Positions 13,951-15,825 of a stretch of 15,825 nucleotides of DNA are shown here, one piece after another. The notes under the pieces were generated by a model. The model worked only from the letters and a program-made list of their open reading frames with translations. It made no database searches and had not been told where the DNA came from. Numbering within the stretch: position 1 is the stretch's first letter; every line of letters starts with the position of its first letter. The stretch is from assembly GCA_900769775.1 (NCBI GenBank), contig CAAGHT010000056.1:1-15825 (forward strand). Reading direction: 5' to 3'. A program made the position numbers and the translations under genes. The stretch comes from Clostridia bacterium (GTDB lineage: Bacteria; Bacillota; Clostridia; Oscillospirales; Acutalibacteraceae).

Positions 13951-13984
13951 AATAAAAGGACAGCTTTGCTGTCCTTTTATTTTT
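13951..13984. terminator. Bidirectional terminator between mtaB and the symporter gene
   Basis: A perfect 14-bp stem AATAAAAGGACAGC/GCTGTCCTTTTATT with loop TTT starts right after the mtaB stop and ends beside the stop of the converging symporter gene. T-rich flanks serve both directions. Confidence 0.9.
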
Positions 13985-15614
13985 AGCCTAATGAATTTTT
14001 AGCGGTTGTAGTAACCGGTTTATCATAGCAGGAGAATTTTTCATCAACGTCCTCGGGCAAGGTCTTCTTAGTAAGGAGACTGACTATCGGAACAAGGATA
14101 AGTCCGCCCAGCATTGCGGCAACTCCCGAATGGAGCGAGGTTGCAAAGACATATGTCTGCAAGAACTGGGGCAGAGCAGCTATGTTTATTACCTTGATGC
14201 CGATAAGAAGTTGAACAAGCTCAAGTCCCACACCAAAAACAAAGGAGGTTGCAACTGCCGCCTTTGTGGTGCCCTTCCAGTAAAGACCGTAAAGGAAGGG
14301 GGCGAGGAATGCGCCGGCTAAAGCGCCCCATGACACGCCCATCATCTGCGCTATAAATACTGAATCGGACCAGATAGAGTCCTTGAGAATAGCGATAACC
14401 GCCGAGATAGCGATGAAGAATACGATGAATACGCGCATTATAAATACGCTCTTTTTCTCGCTGACCTCACCCTTCTTTTCCATTTTAGGCTTAACAACAT
14501 CGAGCGTTAAGGTTGAGGACGAAGCAAGCACGAGGGATGAAAGTGTCGACATAGAAGCCGAAAGAACAAGAACAACGATAAGAGCGATTATTGCGCTCGG
14601 AAGCTCTGCGAGCATAGTGGGCACAACCATATCAAACTTAGTGACGCCTGTGGCAGGGTTAGTGTAGCCTGCGGCGAGCATCTTATCGTAGTAAAGCTTT
14701 CCGAAGCCACCGAGGAAGTAGCATCCGCCTGCAACGATAACGGCAAAGACAGTTGAAATAATGGTGCCCTTCTTGATTGCACCCTCGTTCTTGATGGAAT
14801 AAAACTTGCCGACCATCTGAGGCAGACCCCAGGTGCCAAGCGAGGTGAGCATAACAACAACGAAGAGGAAGAATGGGTTAGGACCGAAGGTAGCTATGTA
14901 AGCAGGTCCTGCTTCGGGGTGCTCTGACAGAGCTTTCACCGCCTCACTCAGTCCTCCGTTTTGTCCTAGGACAGAAAGGACAACTGCAACAATGCCGATA
15001 AGCATAATAATTCCCTGAATAAAGTCGTTGATTGCGGTTGCCATATATCCGCCGAAGATAACATAAACGCCTGTGAGAGCCGCCATAACAACAACAATTA
15101 CCGGGTAAGGAATGGTGAATACATTATTGAAAAGGGAGGACAGTCCGTTATAAAGGGAAGCGGTGTAAGGAATAAGGAAAACGAAAACTATAAAGGAGGC
15201 AATAACCTTTAAATTCTTTGAGTTGTAACGCTTTTCAAAGAAGTCGGGCATTGTCTTTGAGCCGAGATGCTGAGACATAACTCTTGTTCTGCGGCCGAGC
15301 ACAGTCCAGGCAAGCAGAGAGCCAATAAAGGCGTTGCCAAGTCCTATCCAGGTAGAAGCAAGACCGAAATTCCAGCCGAACTGACCCGCATAGCCAACAA
15401 AGATTACTGCCGAGAAATAAGAGGTTCCAAATGCAAAAGCGGTAAGCCAGGGGCCTACACTTCTGCCTCCGAGCACGAAGCCATCGACATTGGTCGAGTG
15501 CTTTCGGCAATAGACACCGACACCTATCATAAGCGCAAAGAAGCAAATAAGCATAGGGATTGTGATGCCGATTGTGAGTGGGTTATTAGCCGCAGATAAA
15601 AGTTGTGGGGACAT
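13983..15614 (-). CDS. Sodium:solute symporter (SSS/SLC5 family)
   Basis: This integral membrane protein of 543 residues starts at the ATG read from 15614, behind GAGGAGA. It shows about 13 hydrophobic segments, as expected for the family. The N-terminal signature FVLGGRSVGPWLTAFAFGTSYFSAVIFVGYAG (residues ~45-78) and the TMPDFFEKRYNS loop (near 120) are typical of SSS transporters. The middle has GGYMATAINDFIQGIIM, and SASMSTLSSLVLASSS near 350 supplies the Ser-rich stretch of the second sodium site. The family couples sodium entry to uptake of proline, pantothenate, sugars or organic acids. The sequence does not let me choose a substrate, though proline or a carboxylate is likelier than a sugar in this size class. 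It is transcribed alone, convergent with mtaB. Confidence 0.93.
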   Translation of the reverse strand: MSPQLLSAANNPLTIGITIPMLICFFALMIGVGVYCRKHSTNVDGFVLGGRSVGPWLTAFAFGTSYFSAVIFVGYAGQFGWNFGLASTWIGLGNAFIGSLLAWTVLGRRTRVMSQHLGSKTMPDFFEKRYNSKNLKVIASFIVFVFLIPYTASLYNGLSSLFNNVFTIPYPVIVVVMAALTGVYVIFGGYMATAINDFIQGIIMLIGIVAVVLSVLGQNGGLSEAVKALSEHPEAGPAYIATFGPNPFFLFVVVMLTSLGTWGLPQMVGKFYSIKNEGAIKKGTIISTVFAVIVAGGCYFLGGFGKLYYDKMLAAGYTNPATGVTKFDMVVPTMLAELPSAIIALIVVLVLSASMSTLSSLVLASSSTLTLDVVKPKMEKKGEVSEKKSVFIMRVFIVFFIAISAVIAILKDSIWSDSVFIAQMMGVSWGALAGAFLAPFLYGLYWKGTTKAAVATSFVFGVGLELVQLLIGIKVINIAALPQFLQTYVFATSLHSGVAAMLGGLILVPIVSLLTKKTLPEDVDEKFSCYDKPVTTTAKNSLG

Positions 15615-15659
15615 TGTCTCCTCTTCCTTTCTATAATTTTCAGATACAAATAGATTTAT

Positions 15660-15691
15660 CAGGACAAGGCGATTTCCGACCCCCGCCTCCT
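15660..15691 (-). promoter_or_regulatory. Hairpin in the symporter mRNA leader
   Basis: On the minus strand, CAGGA-GGCG pairs with CGCC-TTG-TCCTG, giving 9 bp with a 3-nt bulge and a loop containing GGGGTCGG. It lies just after the predicted transcription start, about 45 nt before the start codon. It hides an AGGAGG and not the real ribosome site. It might stabilise the mRNA or be a regulator's RNA target; no riboswitch class is recognised. Confidence 0.4.
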
Positions 15692-15700
15692 GTCTTTAAC

Positions 15701-15729
15701 AGTTTAACGCTTTAAAGCGTTTTTGTCAA
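15701..15729 (-). promoter_or_regulatory. Consensus promoter of the symporter gene with a 16-bp palindromic operator
   Basis: On the minus strand, -35 TTGACA (15729-15724), a 17-bp spacer and -10 TAAACT (15706-15701) are present. The spacer is almost filled by the perfect palindrome AACGCTTTAAAGCGTT (15706-15721). A repressor dimer bound there would exclude RNA polymerase. The promoter starts a leader of about 85 nt. Confidence 0.85.
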
Positions 15730-15825
15730 GTAGTTTTTTGTAAAAAATCCGAAAAAATTTTTGGGGGGTCGGTTTTTGCCGTAGATTTTTGAAGCGGACT
15801 TTTATAATGAATAATTCCGGTGTGC

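Noticed and set aside
15803..15808. TATAAT on the plus strand at the right edge
   Set aside because: No -35 lies at a workable distance and the window ends before any gene start, so it cannot be supported.

Overview
The window looks like chromosomal DNA of an anaerobic Bacillota of class Clostridia, probably Oscillospirales-like. I infer this from strong AGGAGG-type ribosome sites, sigma-A promoters with 17-bp spacers, compact U-tailed terminators, Ser-rich lipoprotein linkers, and clostridial families (Sel1 plus DUF6273, DUF5058, cytidylate kinase-like). I see no phage structural genes, transposase, integrase or CRISPR array.

Layout. 1-181: two tandem mini-hairpins, a terminator, and a tRNA-Arg(CCG) gene on the minus strand with its own promoter. 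329-1135: an unrecognised conserved-looking protein and its terminator. 1235-2923: a Sel1-like repeat protein ending in a DUF6273-like domain. 3017-6287: a four-gene operon in which every junction is an ATGA or near-ATGA overlap. It encodes a membrane-anchored protein with a faint LytR-CpsA-Psr-like stretch, a transglutaminase-like lipoprotein, a cytidylate kinase-like protein and an endonuclease/exonuclease/phosphatase (EEP) family protein. The EEP gene carries a +1 frameshift. 6321-7191 (minus): a broken surface lipoprotein gene that still has a near-consensus promoter. 7369-11631: a five-gene operon of LysR regulator, DUF5058 membrane protein, partner membrane protein, membrane-anchored M20 peptidase and YfcE-like phosphodiesterase, with a consensus promoter carrying an inverted repeat and a strong terminator. 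11726-13950: an ECF sigma factor with a candidate self-recognised promoter and no anti-sigma gene. It is followed by one long reading frame that joins a C39-like cysteine-peptidase domain to a complete MtaB tRNA methylthiotransferase. 13983-15614 (minus): a sodium:solute symporter whose promoter spacer holds a perfect 16-bp palindrome.

How the genes may work together. The LysR operon looks like a self-contained uptake-and-hydrolysis unit: two polytopic membrane proteins that could move an amide or peptide-like substrate, and a membrane-tethered M20 hydrolase to cleave it. No substrate can be read from the sequence. The cell-envelope operon (3017-6287) mixes extracytoplasmic proteins with two cytoplasmic phosphotransfer or phosphoesterase enzymes, and its common purpose is not evident. 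Three genes are abnormal in about 8 kb (two +1 frameshifts and one probable stop-codon loss or fusion), so either local gene decay or assembly error should be considered.
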